From CALFVT01 sp964513675 (GTDB taxonomy: Bacteria > Pseudomonadota > Alphaproteobacteria > Caulobacterales > Maricaulaceae), in contig CAZEOD010000007.1 in assembly GCA_964513675.1 (NCBI GenBank), positions 1 to 64,000 on the forward strand: a DNA stretch of 64,000 bases, given 5' to 3'. Every line of letters begins with the position of its first letter. Positions within the stretch are counted from its first letter, which is position 1. Below the pieces are notes generated by a model. That model was not told where the DNA came from, did not search any database, and was given only the letters and a program-made list of their open reading frames with translations. The translations under genes and the position numbers were made by a program. Positions 25,628-34,678 of this stretch are shown here, one piece after another.

Positions 25628-25728
25628 ATGCGTACTCCCACTCTCGCTGCCCTTTCATAGGGTCAGCATCACCATTACCGGGCTTATGCCCTTTAAATTA
25701 TCGGCGGCGGGTTAGCAGGATGACGAGT

Positions 25729-25926
25729 TTAGAAGTCATACGCGATACCACCCCGTTCCCAATCACCATAGCGAGTGGGTTCAGCGCCTTTGGGCCCATT
25801 TTTTTCAGATGGCCGATCTGACGCGGCTTTGGTTTCACGGCGCAAGGCCGCTTCTTCCAAAGCTCGTTTCGCAGCCGGGGTTAATTTTTTTCCCGGCGCG
25901 GCATTAGGGGGGGTATGTTCACTCAT
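25729..25926 (-). CDS. SdhAF4-like succinate dehydrogenase assembly factor (DUF1674)
   Basis: A 65-residue protein ending in PTRYGDWERGGIAYDF, which is the diagnostic DUF1674 C-terminus (GPEPTRYGDWE..G...DF). In mitochondria and alphaproteobacteria SdhAF4 binds flavinylated SdhA and helps its joining to the rest of complex II. The N-terminal part is charged and low in complexity, as usual for the family. The sdh genes are not in the window. It lies divergent from rsmB. Confidence 0.9.
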   Translation of the reverse strand: MSEHTPPNAAPGKKLTPAAKRALEEAALRRETKAASDRPSEKNGPKGAEPTRYGDWERGGIAYDF

Positions 25927-26133
25927 ACACCCTTTTAGACCGCAAATGCGTTATCGTCAAACCCTCCATCTGGACGGGTCACTGGATTATGGTGATACAG
26001 TATTGGGGCTAAAATATGATTAAACCGCTCTTTGCGACTTGTTAAGCATAACGGCCAAGACGGTATTAAGATTTAACCGAAAGCTTGCGATTGCCTCTAT
26101 TCATATGCGGCTCACTCTGTTACGCGCAGCTTT

Positions 26134-27689
26134 ATGGATAAACGACCCCCCCGCACAGGCGGCCCCAAGCCGTCCCGACCGCAAAATAAAACACGCTCCA
26201 ACTCTGACCCACGCGGAGATAGACCCAGACGCGATGGCGATANNNNNNNNNNNNNNNNNNNNNNNNNNNNNNNNNNNNNNNNNNNNNNNNNNNNNNNNNN
26301 NNNNNNNNNNNNNNNNNNNNNNNNNNNNNNNNNNNNNNNNNNAGACGGGATGATGACAGACCTCGGCGTGAAAATGGCTGGAACTTGGGGCCAGGCGCAC
26401 AAAGCCGCTTGATTATCGCCCGCGCCATTCAAACCGTTTGGGGGCAAGGCGTCAGCGTTGAAGAAGCGCTTGAGAAACAAAACGGCTTTCATGATTTATC
26501 TCCGCGTGATCGTGCTTTTGTTAGAAATGTAACCTCTGTGACGTTCCGGCGCTGGGGGCAAATCACCTATATATTGAAGCAATATCTTAAAAAACAGCCG
26601 CCCGCTTTTACTATGGCTGTGCTGCGCAGCGCTGTTGCGCAGAGCTTGTTTTTGAAGACGCCCGCCCATGCCGTTGTTGGCGAATCTTGCGCGGCCATGA
26701 AAGCCATTGACGCCTCGCGCGGCTTTGTCGGCATGGCCAATGCCGTCTTGCGCCGTATTACAGAGACAGGTGCGTCCCATATCGGCGCTGTTCCGCCGCA
26801 TAATAATGTTCCGGGCTGGCTGTTAAAACAGTGGGAGAAAGATTATGGCCGCATGGAATCTCGCCGTATTGCCCGCCAAGTTATCGACATTCCCCCGCTC
26901 GACTTTACCGTCAAAACAGAGGTCGATAAAGCCGCCCTTGCAGAGGCGATAGAGGCTACGCCGCTGATCGGGCAAACGCTGCGCCGATCCCATGCCGGCA
27001 ATATTACACAGCTTGACGGGTTTAAAGATGGCTCATGGTGGATCCAAGACCTCGCCTCTGCCCTGCCCGTACAAATTCTTCACGACCATCTGGGCAGTTT
27101 TGAAGGGCAGCATATTTTTGACCTTTGTGCAGCGCCCGGCGGGAAAACGCTTCAACTTGCCAATCTTGGTGCCAATGTCACCGCGATTGATAAATCAGAA
27201 CATAGGCTAAGACGGCTAAAGAAAAACCTTGAGCGCTGTCAGCTAGAGGCCGAGATTATTGAAGCCGATGTCTTAAATTTACCCGATGAGCTTGGGCAGG
27301 CCGATCACATCTTACTGGATGCGCCTTGTACCGCGACAGGCACATTCCGCCGACATCCCGAAGTGCTCTATAACCGCAAGCCTAAAGATCAAGCCGCCTT
27401 GATAAAGCTGCAAAAACGAATGTTAAAAGCGGCCAGTATGGCGCTTAAACCCGGCGGAACCCTGACCTTTTGCACCTGTTCACTGCAAAAAGCCGAAGGT
27501 GAAGACCAAATAACTGCTTTTTTAAAAGAACGGACAGATTTTCGCCTTAATTGCATTTTAACCAAATCATCACTAAAGTTAGACTCAAACATGATTGCGG
27601 AGGGGTTTTTGCGAACCCAACCTAACTTTCGGAGCGATTTAGGCGGAATGGACGGGTTTTTCACGGCTATTCTGGAAAAAACAGGCTAG
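26134..27689 (+). CDS. rsmB: RsmB-like 16S rRNA (cytosine-C5) methyltransferase, N-terminal linker interrupted by a gap
   Basis: A NOL1/NOP2/Sun-family enzyme: NusB-like domain, then an AdoMet domain with FDLCAAPGGKTLQLA, LLDAPCTATG and the catalytic TFCTCSLQKAEGE. It methylates a cytosine of 16S rRNA (C967 in E. coli). Before the gap (26134-26242) an ATG opens a basic linker ending RGDRPRRDGD; right after it (from 26343) the methyltransferase frame reads RRDDDRPRRENGWN and runs on without a stop. The two halves differ in frame only because the placeholder is 100 N; a gap length of 3n+2 joins them. A start at 26385 has been possible but would truncate this linker. Ribosome site before 26134 is weak. 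Confidence 0.88.
26243..26342. other. Scaffold gap of 100 N inside rsmB
   Basis: Placeholder between two halves of an Arg/Asp/Pro-rich repeat (RPRRD on both sides). The true missing length should be 2 more than a multiple of 3 if rsmB is intact. Confidence 0.98.
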
Positions 27690-27765
27690 GTTCATCTATG
27701 AGTGTCTATTTTGGCCTCACATTTGCACCACAATGCACAAAGTGTTTCAAAATGGGAGGCTCGAA

Positions 27766-28578
27766 ATGAGCGCGATGAAATTTTATAAAACGGCATCTAT
27801 TGCCGCAATAACAGTGGCAGGCATGACACTCACAGCTTGCGCGTCAGGACAAAATGGATCTCGTTACGGCGGAAATGTCTATGACTATGAAAGCGGCGGA
27901 AATTGTGCGCCAAGCCCTGCATGTGCCCCAGTCGGCCGTGTTGTCGCCGCGCCGGTGATTCTACAGCAGCAACCTGCTCAAGTGGTTACACAAACTTACC
28001 AAGCCCCTGCGCAAACCTACCAAGCGCCAGTTCAAAGCTACTCAGCCCCCGTGCAGAGCTATTCAGCGCCGGCGCAATGTCCAGCGGGTACAACACCAAG
28101 CAGCGACGGAACATGTTTGCAAAGCTCATCAAGCTATAGCTCGTCAACGACTTATAGTGAGCCAAGCTACACAACATCAACACCGAGCACGAGCTATAGC
28201 AGCTCGACAACATATTCTGGCCCGATTGAATGTCCTGCTGGCACAACAGATGCCGGCGACGGAACATGTCTACAATCAAGCTCATCAACAAGCTATAGCT
28301 CGGGTTCAACAACATCTTACAACAGCACAACAAGCTATGGCTCTGGATCAAATTATTCATCAAGCTCTAGCTATAGCGGCGGCGCCGTTGACTGCCCAGC
28401 CGGCACAAAAGATGCGGGCGACGGCACATGTATGCAAGTATCCAGCTCAACAAGCTACGGCTCAGGGTCAACATTTAGCGGAAGCGATGTCACGATCTAT
28501 AGCGGCGACGCAACACCAAGCGGCTATACATCAACAACGACAACAACATCCGACGTTTATCTGCCTATCCGCAAATAA
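27766..28578 (+). CDS. Ser/Tyr/Thr-rich lipoprotein with three CPAG...DGTC repeats
   Basis: A 270-residue lipoprotein (lipobox LTAC, Cys25) of unknown function. After a Gln/Ala/Pro region come three repeats, each beginning CPAGT and nine to ten residues later DGTCLQ or DGTCMQ, then 25-45 residues of Ser/Tyr/Thr/Gly. The two cysteines of each unit could form a small disulphide loop. The same CPAG...DG.CL unit occurs once in the protein at 23603, so the two are related in part. A GGGAGG ribosome site supports the ATG at 27766. It ends in a strong terminator. Surface exposure is inferred. Confidence 0.78.
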   Translation: MSAMKFYKTASIAAITVAGMTLTACASGQNGSRYGGNVYDYESGGNCAPSPACAPVGRVVAAPVILQQQPAQVVTQTYQAPAQTYQAPVQSYSAPVQSYSAPAQCPAGTTPSSDGTCLQSSSSYSSSTTYSEPSYTTSTPSTSYSSSTTYSGPIECPAGTTDAGDGTCLQSSSSTSYSSGSTTSYNSTTSYGSGSNYSSSSSYSGGAVDCPAGTKDAGDGTCMQVSSSTSYGSGSTFSGSDVTIYSGDATPSGYTSTTTTTSDVYLPIRK

Positions 28579-28601
28579 ATTAAGACAGATCACAAAATGA
28601 T

Positions 28602-28634
28602 AAAAGCCTCTGCGGTTGCAGAGGCTTTTTTTTT
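28602..28634 (+). terminator. Rho-independent terminator of the Ser/Tyr-rich lipoprotein
   Basis: Perfect 12-base stem AAAAGCCTCTGC / GCAGAGGCTTTT around GGTT, continuing into nine T residues. Confidence 0.95.
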
Positions 28635-28684
28635 ATGGCCATTAACGGCGTCATGTCATGAGGCATGAAGATAGGGCGATAAGT

Positions 28685-29203
28685 CTATTGCGCGCTGACG
28701 GCTTTGCTCGTCATAGCATCGAGGGCCCCTGTCATTTTTTCGATAACGCCGCTATTGACTGTAATGCCGTGACGATCACTCAGCGTAGAGGGCGCAGTAT
28801 AGGATAAATAAGTTTGCCCCGATGCATCACTATAAGCGAGCGCCTTCAGCGGTAGATCAAGACCCATTTCAGGGCTTTCAACCATAAGCGGCGTTCCAAG
28901 CTTTGGGTTGCCAAAGATAATAAGCTCGCTATCGCTCATCTCAAGCCCGGCGCTTTTGGCCCCCGCCGCATGATTAACGCGGGTAAAAACGGTAAGCCCT
29001 TTGGCGTTTAAAATAGTCTCTAGACGGTCAATCGTCTCGCTAGCGCTATATGCGCTTGGTTTCTTGATAATCATGGGCTGAATATTTTCCTGTGTTTGAG
29101 TCTGCGGCGATGCGGTGGTGTGATCGGCCTGACACGCCATCAAGACGCCAAGGGCGATCACGCCCGTTAAGATCGGCATTTTAAAATGAGATTTTACAGT
29201 CAT
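28685..29203 (-). CDS. DUF302-domain lipoprotein
   Basis: A 172-residue lipoprotein (lipobox LMAC, Cys24). Residues about 55-145 fit DUF302: an ETIDRLETILNAKGLTVFTR helix-strand opening, NHAAGAKSAGL, ELIIFGNPKLGTPLM and LPLKALAYSD. DUF302 proteins have a small alpha-beta fold of unknown activity, often periplasmic or linked to stress. It is convergent with the lipoprotein at 27766. No operon partner is obvious. Confidence 0.85.
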   Translation of the reverse strand: MTVKSHFKMPILTGVIALGVLMACQADHTTASPQTQTQENIQPMIIKKPSAYSASETIDRLETILNAKGLTVFTRVNHAAGAKSAGLEMSDSELIIFGNPKLGTPLMVESPEMGLDLPLKALAYSDASGQTYLSYTAPSTLSDRHGITVNSGVIEKMTGALDAMTSKAVSAQ

Positions 29204-29293
29204 AACGTGATCTTTCTATGCAGTTAGTGTCAGGATTATGCCCCGCGTTTCAAGACAAAAGCGGGGGTGAGCCGTAAAACTTTTCGTGCGGAA

Positions 29294-29710
29294 TCAATCA
29301 CAAACCTTGAGCGGCGGGCGATTATAGCCCCAAATAGAGGCCGCCGAGCGAATAAGCTCTGACTCCTCGCGCTTATATTCCTTATCACTGACTGAAATCG
29401 CGATCATCGCCTCATAGAGGTTCTCAACATGCAGATCATCTGAGAAGCGCGAAAGCGCCACTAAAATCGTTGTATTCTTACGCTTGCCTTCAAGTTTCTT
29501 GGCCAGTGCGGCTTCGTTTTCCTGAAACCACGCCGTAATATCTGCGTCTGGCAAGGGCGGGAGGCCAAAGAGGGCAAATAAACCCTTGGCTTGCGTAATC
29601 AACGCGGCCATTTCAGGATCCCGCACTTTATTATCAATCACAACTGTAATTGCGAGAGGTTTTAAAATATCGTCATGTGTAAATACATGTTTTGGTGCTG
29701 TATCGCTCAT
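29294..29710 (-). CDS. TerB-like helical protein
   Basis: A 138-residue, apparently cytoplasmic and helical protein. The arrangement of an ITVVIDNKVRDPEM opening and a later AISVSDKEYKREESELIRSA helix resembles the TerB/TerB-like domain, where acidic residues on paired helices can bind metal. The link is by pattern, not by strong motif, so the family call is moderate. The gene is alone, divergent from udk with 180 bases between. Function unknown. Confidence 0.6.
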   Translation of the reverse strand: MSDTAPKHVFTHDDILKPLAITVVIDNKVRDPEMAALITQAKGLFALFGLPPLPDADITAWFQENEAALAKKLEGKRKNTTILVALSRFSDDLHVENLYEAMIAISVSDKEYKREESELIRSAASIWGYNRPPLKVCD

Positions 29711-29890
29711 GCCCCTATGTCCTTAAATGCCTATATGACCTCGTAGTTCTATAATGCCCTATAATTTGATACACATTTATCGACTCACTGCCAAGTCATA
29801 GATGACAACACGACATAATATTGTAAATGATTAAGCTCTACTAACCCTGATTCAGGCAAGTTTTAGGTTAGACAAGATGAAAGTCGGTTT

Positions 29891-30511
29891 ATGACGCATC
29901 CTTACCTCATTGCAATCGCAGGCGGCTCTTGCTCTGGCAAGACCACCTTGGCGCAGCATCTTTACGGCGCCCTTGGGGAAGCACGCGCCGTCTTAATGCG
30001 GCAAGATGATTATTATTATAGCTATCAAGGCGGGGATTTACCGAATTTCGACGCCCCTGACGCGCTTGATTTTGACAGGCTCGCTGCCGATTTGAAACGT
30101 CTAAAATCACATGAAGCCATTGCCGCACCGCTTTATGATTTCACCACCCATACCCGCCGCGCTGAAACGCGCCTTATAGCGCCGCGCGATGTGATTATCC
30201 TTGAAGGCATTTTAATCCTCGCCGTGCCGGCCCTCTCCCCGCTGATTGATTATGCCTGTTTCATAGATTGTGATGAGGCAACACGGTTCGAGCGCCGCTT
30301 AAAACGGGATATCGCCGAACGCGGCCGAACGGAAGACTCGGTTCATAGACAATTTTTCGGCCAAGTCGCGCCGGCTCATGACCGATTTGTTGAGCCCTCC
30401 AAAGCAAATGCACAGCGGGTTATTTCCCAATCTGACTATTGCGCCGATGTCGCGGCTCTGACACAGTCGATTCTTGCGCAGTGGCGAGCCGATAGACCCG
30501 CAGCGCCGTAA
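29891..30511 (+). CDS. udk: Uridine kinase family protein
   Basis: A 206-residue P-loop kinase with Walker A GGSCSGKTT (11-19), the QDDYYY substrate loop, PLYDFTTHTR and VIILEGILIL, all typical of uridine/cytidine kinase, which phosphorylates salvaged uridine or cytidine to the monophosphate. A concentrative nucleoside transporter starts 29 bases downstream, so the pair imports and traps nucleosides. Length is normal (about 205-215). Confidence 0.9.
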   Translation: MTHPYLIAIAGGSCSGKTTLAQHLYGALGEARAVLMRQDDYYYSYQGGDLPNFDAPDALDFDRLAADLKRLKSHEAIAAPLYDFTTHTRRAETRLIAPRDVIILEGILILAVPALSPLIDYACFIDCDEATRFERRLKRDIAERGRTEDSVHRQFFGQVAPAHDRFVEPSKANAQRVISQSDYCADVAALTQSILAQWRADRPAAP

Positions 30512-30540
30512 GACGACCCGAGGGGAGACACTCAGCTATT

Positions 30541-31785
30541 ATGAAACATCCTTTATTTGGCTTAATTGGCGTCGCCGTTATTCTGCTCTTTGCCGTTTTA
30601 ATCTCCCGAAACCGTAAAGCGATTAATCCGCGCATTGTCGTGACCTGTTTTGCCCTGCAAGTCGCTGTCGCTATTTTCGTGCTTTATACCGCAGCGGGTC
30701 AGAGTTTTATTAGCTTTCTGGCAGGAAAGGTAAATGGGTTTTTAGGCTATGCTGATGCCGGCATTAATATGGTCTTTGGCGGGCTGGCAAGTGAAAGCGT
30801 GGGCTTTAGTTTTTTCACCCGCGTGCTGCCGATTGTTATATTTTTCGCGGCTTTCATGGAAGTCATCTACCATCTTAAAGTCATGCAAAAAATCGTCTAT
30901 TGGGGCGGGCGCGGTTTACGTGCCATTACAGGGACGCGGCCCGTTGAAACGCTGAATGTTGTCGCTAATATTTTCATTGGCCAAACCGAAGCCCCGCTCT
31001 CGCTGCGGCCCTATCTTCCGAAACTCACACAAGCCGAATTATTTGCCGTGATGGTCTCCGGCATGGCCTCTGTCGCGGGGACGGTGTTGGCCGGCTATGC
31101 CGCAATGGGCATACAGACCGAATATCTATTAACCGCCTGCCTGATGTCTGCGCCCGGCGGATTGCTCATGGCAAAGCTGATTATGCCCGATGATAAAGAC
31201 GAGCCGCGCGTCACTATGGACGACATCATTACCAGCGCCGATGAAGAGAAACATGTTAATGTCATTATGGCCGCAGGTGTCGGCGCGCAGAACGGCGTGA
31301 AGCTCGCCGTTAATATTGGCGCGATGCTGCTGGCTTTTGTCTCGCTGATTGCTGTGATGAACGGATTTTTAGGCTGGGGCGGAGGTTGGTTCGGGCTAGA
31401 AGATCTGACGGTGCAGAAAATACTCGGATATATATTTGCGCCGATCATGTGGCTTTTGAATGTACCAAGTGATGAAATTTTATTAGCCGGCGGTCTTTTC
31501 GGGGAGAAAATTATCCTCAATGAATTTGTCGCCTATGCGAATATGTCGAGCCTTCAAGCGGATATGTCCCCGCAAACCATCATTGTTTTGACCTTTGCGC
31601 TTTGCGGCTTTGCTAATCTAAGCTCCATCGGCATTATGCTGGGCGGCTTGGGGGCCTTAATTCCTGACCGTATGGGCGATATTGCCAAATTGGGTCTTTG
31701 GGCCGTCTTGGCCGCCTCATTAGCCAATTTAATGAGCGCAGCTTTAGCGGGTATTTTATTTGGACTCAGCGGCGGAATCGCTTAA
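30541..31785 (+). CDS. Concentrative nucleoside transporter (CNT/NupC family)
   Basis: A 414-residue inner-membrane transporter with N-terminal helices, then the CNT core stretches FIGQTEAPL, the GMASVAGTVLAGYA gate and MSAPGGLLMAKL, and NEFVAYANM near the C-terminal part. CNTs drive nucleoside uptake with a Na+ or H+ gradient. The udk gene just upstream suggests pyrimidine nucleosides. The next gene is a Na+/H+ antiporter, which could restore the ion gradient, but a direct link is only inferred. Confidence 0.92.
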   Translation: MKHPLFGLIGVAVILLFAVLISRNRKAINPRIVVTCFALQVAVAIFVLYTAAGQSFISFLAGKVNGFLGYADAGINMVFGGLASESVGFSFFTRVLPIVIFFAAFMEVIYHLKVMQKIVYWGGRGLRAITGTRPVETLNVVANIFIGQTEAPLSLRPYLPKLTQAELFAVMVSGMASVAGTVLAGYAAMGIQTEYLLTACLMSAPGGLLMAKLIMPDDKDEPRVTMDDIITSADEEKHVNVIMAAGVGAQNGVKLAVNIGAMLLAFVSLIAVMNGFLGWGGGWFGLEDLTVQKILGYIFAPIMWLLNVPSDEILLAGGLFGEKIILNEFVAYANMSSLQADMSPQTIIVLTFALCGFANLSSIGIMLGGLGALIPDRMGDIAKLGLWAVLAASLANLMSAALAGILFGLSGGIA

Positions 31786-31823
31786 TGGCCACCCTCATTC
31801 AAGCCAATGCATAGAAAGATGTT

Positions 31824-33104
31824 ATGCTAACTTTATTTGAAATTGCCGCGCTTTTACTCGCGCTATCCGCTTTATTTTCATGGCTCAACGCGGCCATTTT
31901 TAAACTGCCGCACACGATTGGGCTTTTGCTCATTGCTTTAATTGTTTCGCTCTTGCTGATCGGGCTTGAGGCCATTGCGCCGAGCCTTGGCCTTGCGGAT
32001 AATTTACGCGCCGCAATTTCGCAGGTTGATTTCAACGAAACAGTGATGAAAGGCATGTTGGGCTTTTTACTCTTTGCCGGCGCGCTACATGTTGATTTCT
32101 CGGAATTACGTGACGCCAAATGGTCTATCGGAATTATGGCGAGCCTTGGAGTATTACTCTCAACCTTTATTATTGGCGGCGGGTTTTGGGTGATTGCCGC
32201 TATTCTCGGCGTTGATATTCCTTTTATTTGGGCGCTCGTCTTTGGCGCATTAATTAGCCCAACTGACCCCGTTGCGGTTTTAAGCATCCTTAAAACAGTA
32301 AATATGCCGAAAAGCCTAAAAGCGAAAATATCGGGCGAGAGCCTGTTTAATGACGGTGTTGGCGTGGTTGTCTTCACAATCATTGTTGCCATTGCCGTTG
32401 GAGCCGGCGCGCATGGGGGCGATCACGGCGCAAGCCATATTGGCGCCGCGCATATCGCAGAACTGTTCTTTGTCGAGGCCGGCGGCGGCGTTATCCTTGG
32501 CGCGCTAACGGGCTGGATTGCTTACCGCGCTATGGCAGTAATTGACGAGCATACGATTGAGATTTTAATTACATTAGGCATTGTCGCGGCAACCTATGCC
32601 GTGGCCATAAGGCTGCATTTATCCGGCCCAATTGCTGTGGTTATTACGGGGTTGATGATCGGCAATAAAGGCGTGTCTTTCTCCATGAGCGAACATACAA
32701 AAGGCTATCTTTTCGGCTTTTGGGAAATGATCGACGAGATTTTAAACTCGGTCTTATTTTTGCTGATTGGGCTTGAAATATTAGTCATCGGCTTTGCCCC
32801 AAGCTATGCTGGGATTACGCTGCTGGCGATCCCGCTTGTGCTTTTGGCGCGGTTCATTGCAGTCTCAATTCCGATTAAAGCGCTCAGCACATTTAAGGAC
32901 TTTACCAAAGGCGCAATTCCTGTGCTGACATGGGGCGGCGTGCGCGGCGGCATCTCGGTCGCCCTCGCTTTATCGCTACCCGATAATGAATATAAACCCT
33001 TAATCCTGACGGCCACTTATGGTGTGGTGATTTTCTCGATTGTCGTCCAAGGCCTGACGGTTAAAGGCCTTGTTCAAAAGGTCGTAGACCCCAAGCTGCT
33101 CTAA
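31824..33104 (+). CDS. Na+/H+ antiporter, CPA1 (NhaP-type)
   Basis: A 426-residue protein with about 12 transmembrane helices. The two discontinuous-helix motifs of CPA1 antiporters are present: ALISPTDPVAVLS and SGESLFNDGVGVV, where the Asp of FNDG is the ion-binding residue. A His/Gly-rich loop (HGGDHGASHIGAAH) sits between two helices at about 197-212. It exchanges Na+ or another cation for H+ and serves salt and pH tolerance, suited to a marine bacterium. It is 38 bases after the nucleoside transporter on the same strand and may share its transcript. Confidence 0.9.
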   Translation: MLTLFEIAALLLALSALFSWLNAAIFKLPHTIGLLLIALIVSLLLIGLEAIAPSLGLADNLRAAISQVDFNETVMKGMLGFLLFAGALHVDFSELRDAKWSIGIMASLGVLLSTFIIGGGFWVIAAILGVDIPFIWALVFGALISPTDPVAVLSILKTVNMPKSLKAKISGESLFNDGVGVVVFTIIVAIAVGAGAHGGDHGASHIGAAHIAELFFVEAGGGVILGALTGWIAYRAMAVIDEHTIEILITLGIVAATYAVAIRLHLSGPIAVVITGLMIGNKGVSFSMSEHTKGYLFGFWEMIDEILNSVLFLLIGLEILVIGFAPSYAGITLLAIPLVLLARFIAVSIPIKALSTFKDFTKGAIPVLTWGGVRGGISVALALSLPDNEYKPLILTATYGVVIFSIVVQGLTVKGLVQKVVDPKLL

Positions 33105-33171
33105 ACCCTCAAGCTGAGATAAACCCCGAAGCTGCTATAAGTAACAGCTTCGGACATCGCCAGATATCGCC

Positions 33172-34584
33172 TTAGGAAATCGTCGCAATCTTAAGCGTAT
33201 CTGTACGGCCCGGACGGCCAAAAGGAATCCCCGCCGCGACAAGAACTTGATCGCCCGTTGTCTTACCCAGCGCTGATATCGCCACCTGCTCGGCCCGCAA
33301 TAACATATCGTTAAATCCGCTTGGGTCATCCGTGATAAGCGCCTGAACGCCCCATGACAGAGCAAGCTGGCTCGCCGTTTTCGCATTCGGCGTTAGGCCA
33401 ACAATACGCGAGCGAGGCCGCTCGCGGGAAATCCGGCGCACGGTTGATCCTGTCAGCGTATAGCCCAACACGCCTGTACATTCGAGCGTTTCAACAATCG
33501 TGCGGATAGATTGACTAATCGCATCTTCCGTTGTTGGGCGATGCGGAAGCGGGTTTGATCCCAAGCCCGACCAATATTCAGGGTCAGACTCAGCGCTGGT
33601 AATAATCCGGTCCATAATCGCAACGGCTGTCGCGGGATGGCGGCCCACGGCCGTTTCAGCGCTCAGCATTACGGCATCTGTGCCCTGATAGATTGCCGTG
33701 GCTACATCAGAGGCCTCAGCGCGCGTTGGCGTCGGCGAATCAATCATGCTTTCAAGCATATGGGTCGCAACGATTACGGGTTTACCCAAAGCGCGCGCTT
33801 TGCGGATAATTTGGCGCTGCACGACGGGCACTTGCTCAAGCGGCAATTCAACGCCTAAATCTCCGCGCGCCACCATGGCGGCATCGGCTTCGGCTAAAAT
33901 AGCGTCGAGCTGCTCGACAGCAGACGGCTTTTCAATTTTAACAATAATGCCAGCTTGATCGCCAATGATCTCGCGGGCTTCAATCACGTCCTGCGCCGTT
34001 TGAACAAAAGACAAAGCAATAAAGTCAACGCCCTCCCCTAGAACAAACTCCATATCAACGCGGTCTTTATCCGTCATCGCGGACATCGGCAAAACGGCAT
34101 CAATCACATTTAGCCCTTTGCGGTCTTTAAGCTCACCGGGGACATCAACCCGGGCTTGCGCGCGCTCACCGTCAACAGATAAAATCGTCACCATAAGCTT
34201 GCCATCGTCAAATTTTAACCGCTGGTCCGGCGCAATGGCTTTGAAAAGCTCAGGATGTTGCAAGCGGATAATCCCGTCCTCGCCCAGCTCATCGCTTAGC
34301 TCTAACGTGACCTCTTGGCCATATGTCAGCGTAATGCCGCCCTTTTTGAAAGGCCCTACGCGCAGTTTTGGCCCCTGCATATCAGCAATAATGGCAATAG
34401 AGCGTTCAGACTTGGCTTCAACCTCACGCAGCGCTTTGATAACTTTGCGGTGGCCTTCATGATCGCCATGCGAGAAATTCAGGCGAAAAGCATCCACCCC
34501 GACATCATGTAGGAGGGATAAATTAGACGGGGCTGCACTCGCAGGCCCCACTGTCGCAACAATTTTAGCAAACCGATTTCTCAT
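33172..34584 (-). CDS. pyk: Pyruvate kinase
   Basis: A 470-residue enzyme forming pyruvate and ATP from PEP and ADP. The opening KIVATVGPAS, FRLNFSHG, the active-site IIVKIEKPSAVEQLD and MVARGDLGVELP, and THMLESMI are clear. Length and layout are those of bacterial PykA/PykF-type enzymes with the C-terminal allosteric domain. It stands alone, convergent with the antiporter. An inverted repeat (ATCCGAA...TTTTGGAT) lies in the leader at about 34595-34620 and could be an operator, but the match is imperfect. Confidence 0.97.
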   Translation of the reverse strand: MRNRFAKIVATVGPASAAPSNLSLLHDVGVDAFRLNFSHGDHEGHRKVIKALREVEAKSERSIAIIADMQGPKLRVGPFKKGGITLTYGQEVTLELSDELGEDGIIRLQHPELFKAIAPDQRLKFDDGKLMVTILSVDGERAQARVDVPGELKDRKGLNVIDAVLPMSAMTDKDRVDMEFVLGEGVDFIALSFVQTAQDVIEAREIIGDQAGIIVKIEKPSAVEQLDAILAEADAAMVARGDLGVELPLEQVPVVQRQIIRKARALGKPVIVATHMLESMIDSPTPTRAEASDVATAIYQGTDAVMLSAETAVGRHPATAVAIMDRIITSAESDPEYWSGLGSNPLPHRPTTEDAISQSIRTIVETLECTGVLGYTLTGSTVRRISRERPRSRIVGLTPNAKTASQLALSWGVQALITDDPSGFNDMLLRAEQVAISALGKTTGDQVLVAAGIPFGRPGRTDTLKIATIS

Positions 34585-34678
34585 GAGAACCTCTTTATAT
34601 CCGAATGATATATTTTGGATGTAAACAATGTTATATGTTAAATCAGCTGGGCGTTAAAATCACCCTCTTTTTGAAGAA

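Noticed and set aside
26385..27689. Taking rsmB to begin at 26385
   Set aside because: The frame is open upstream to the gap and continues the Arg/Asp-rich linker found before it, so this would be a truncated start.
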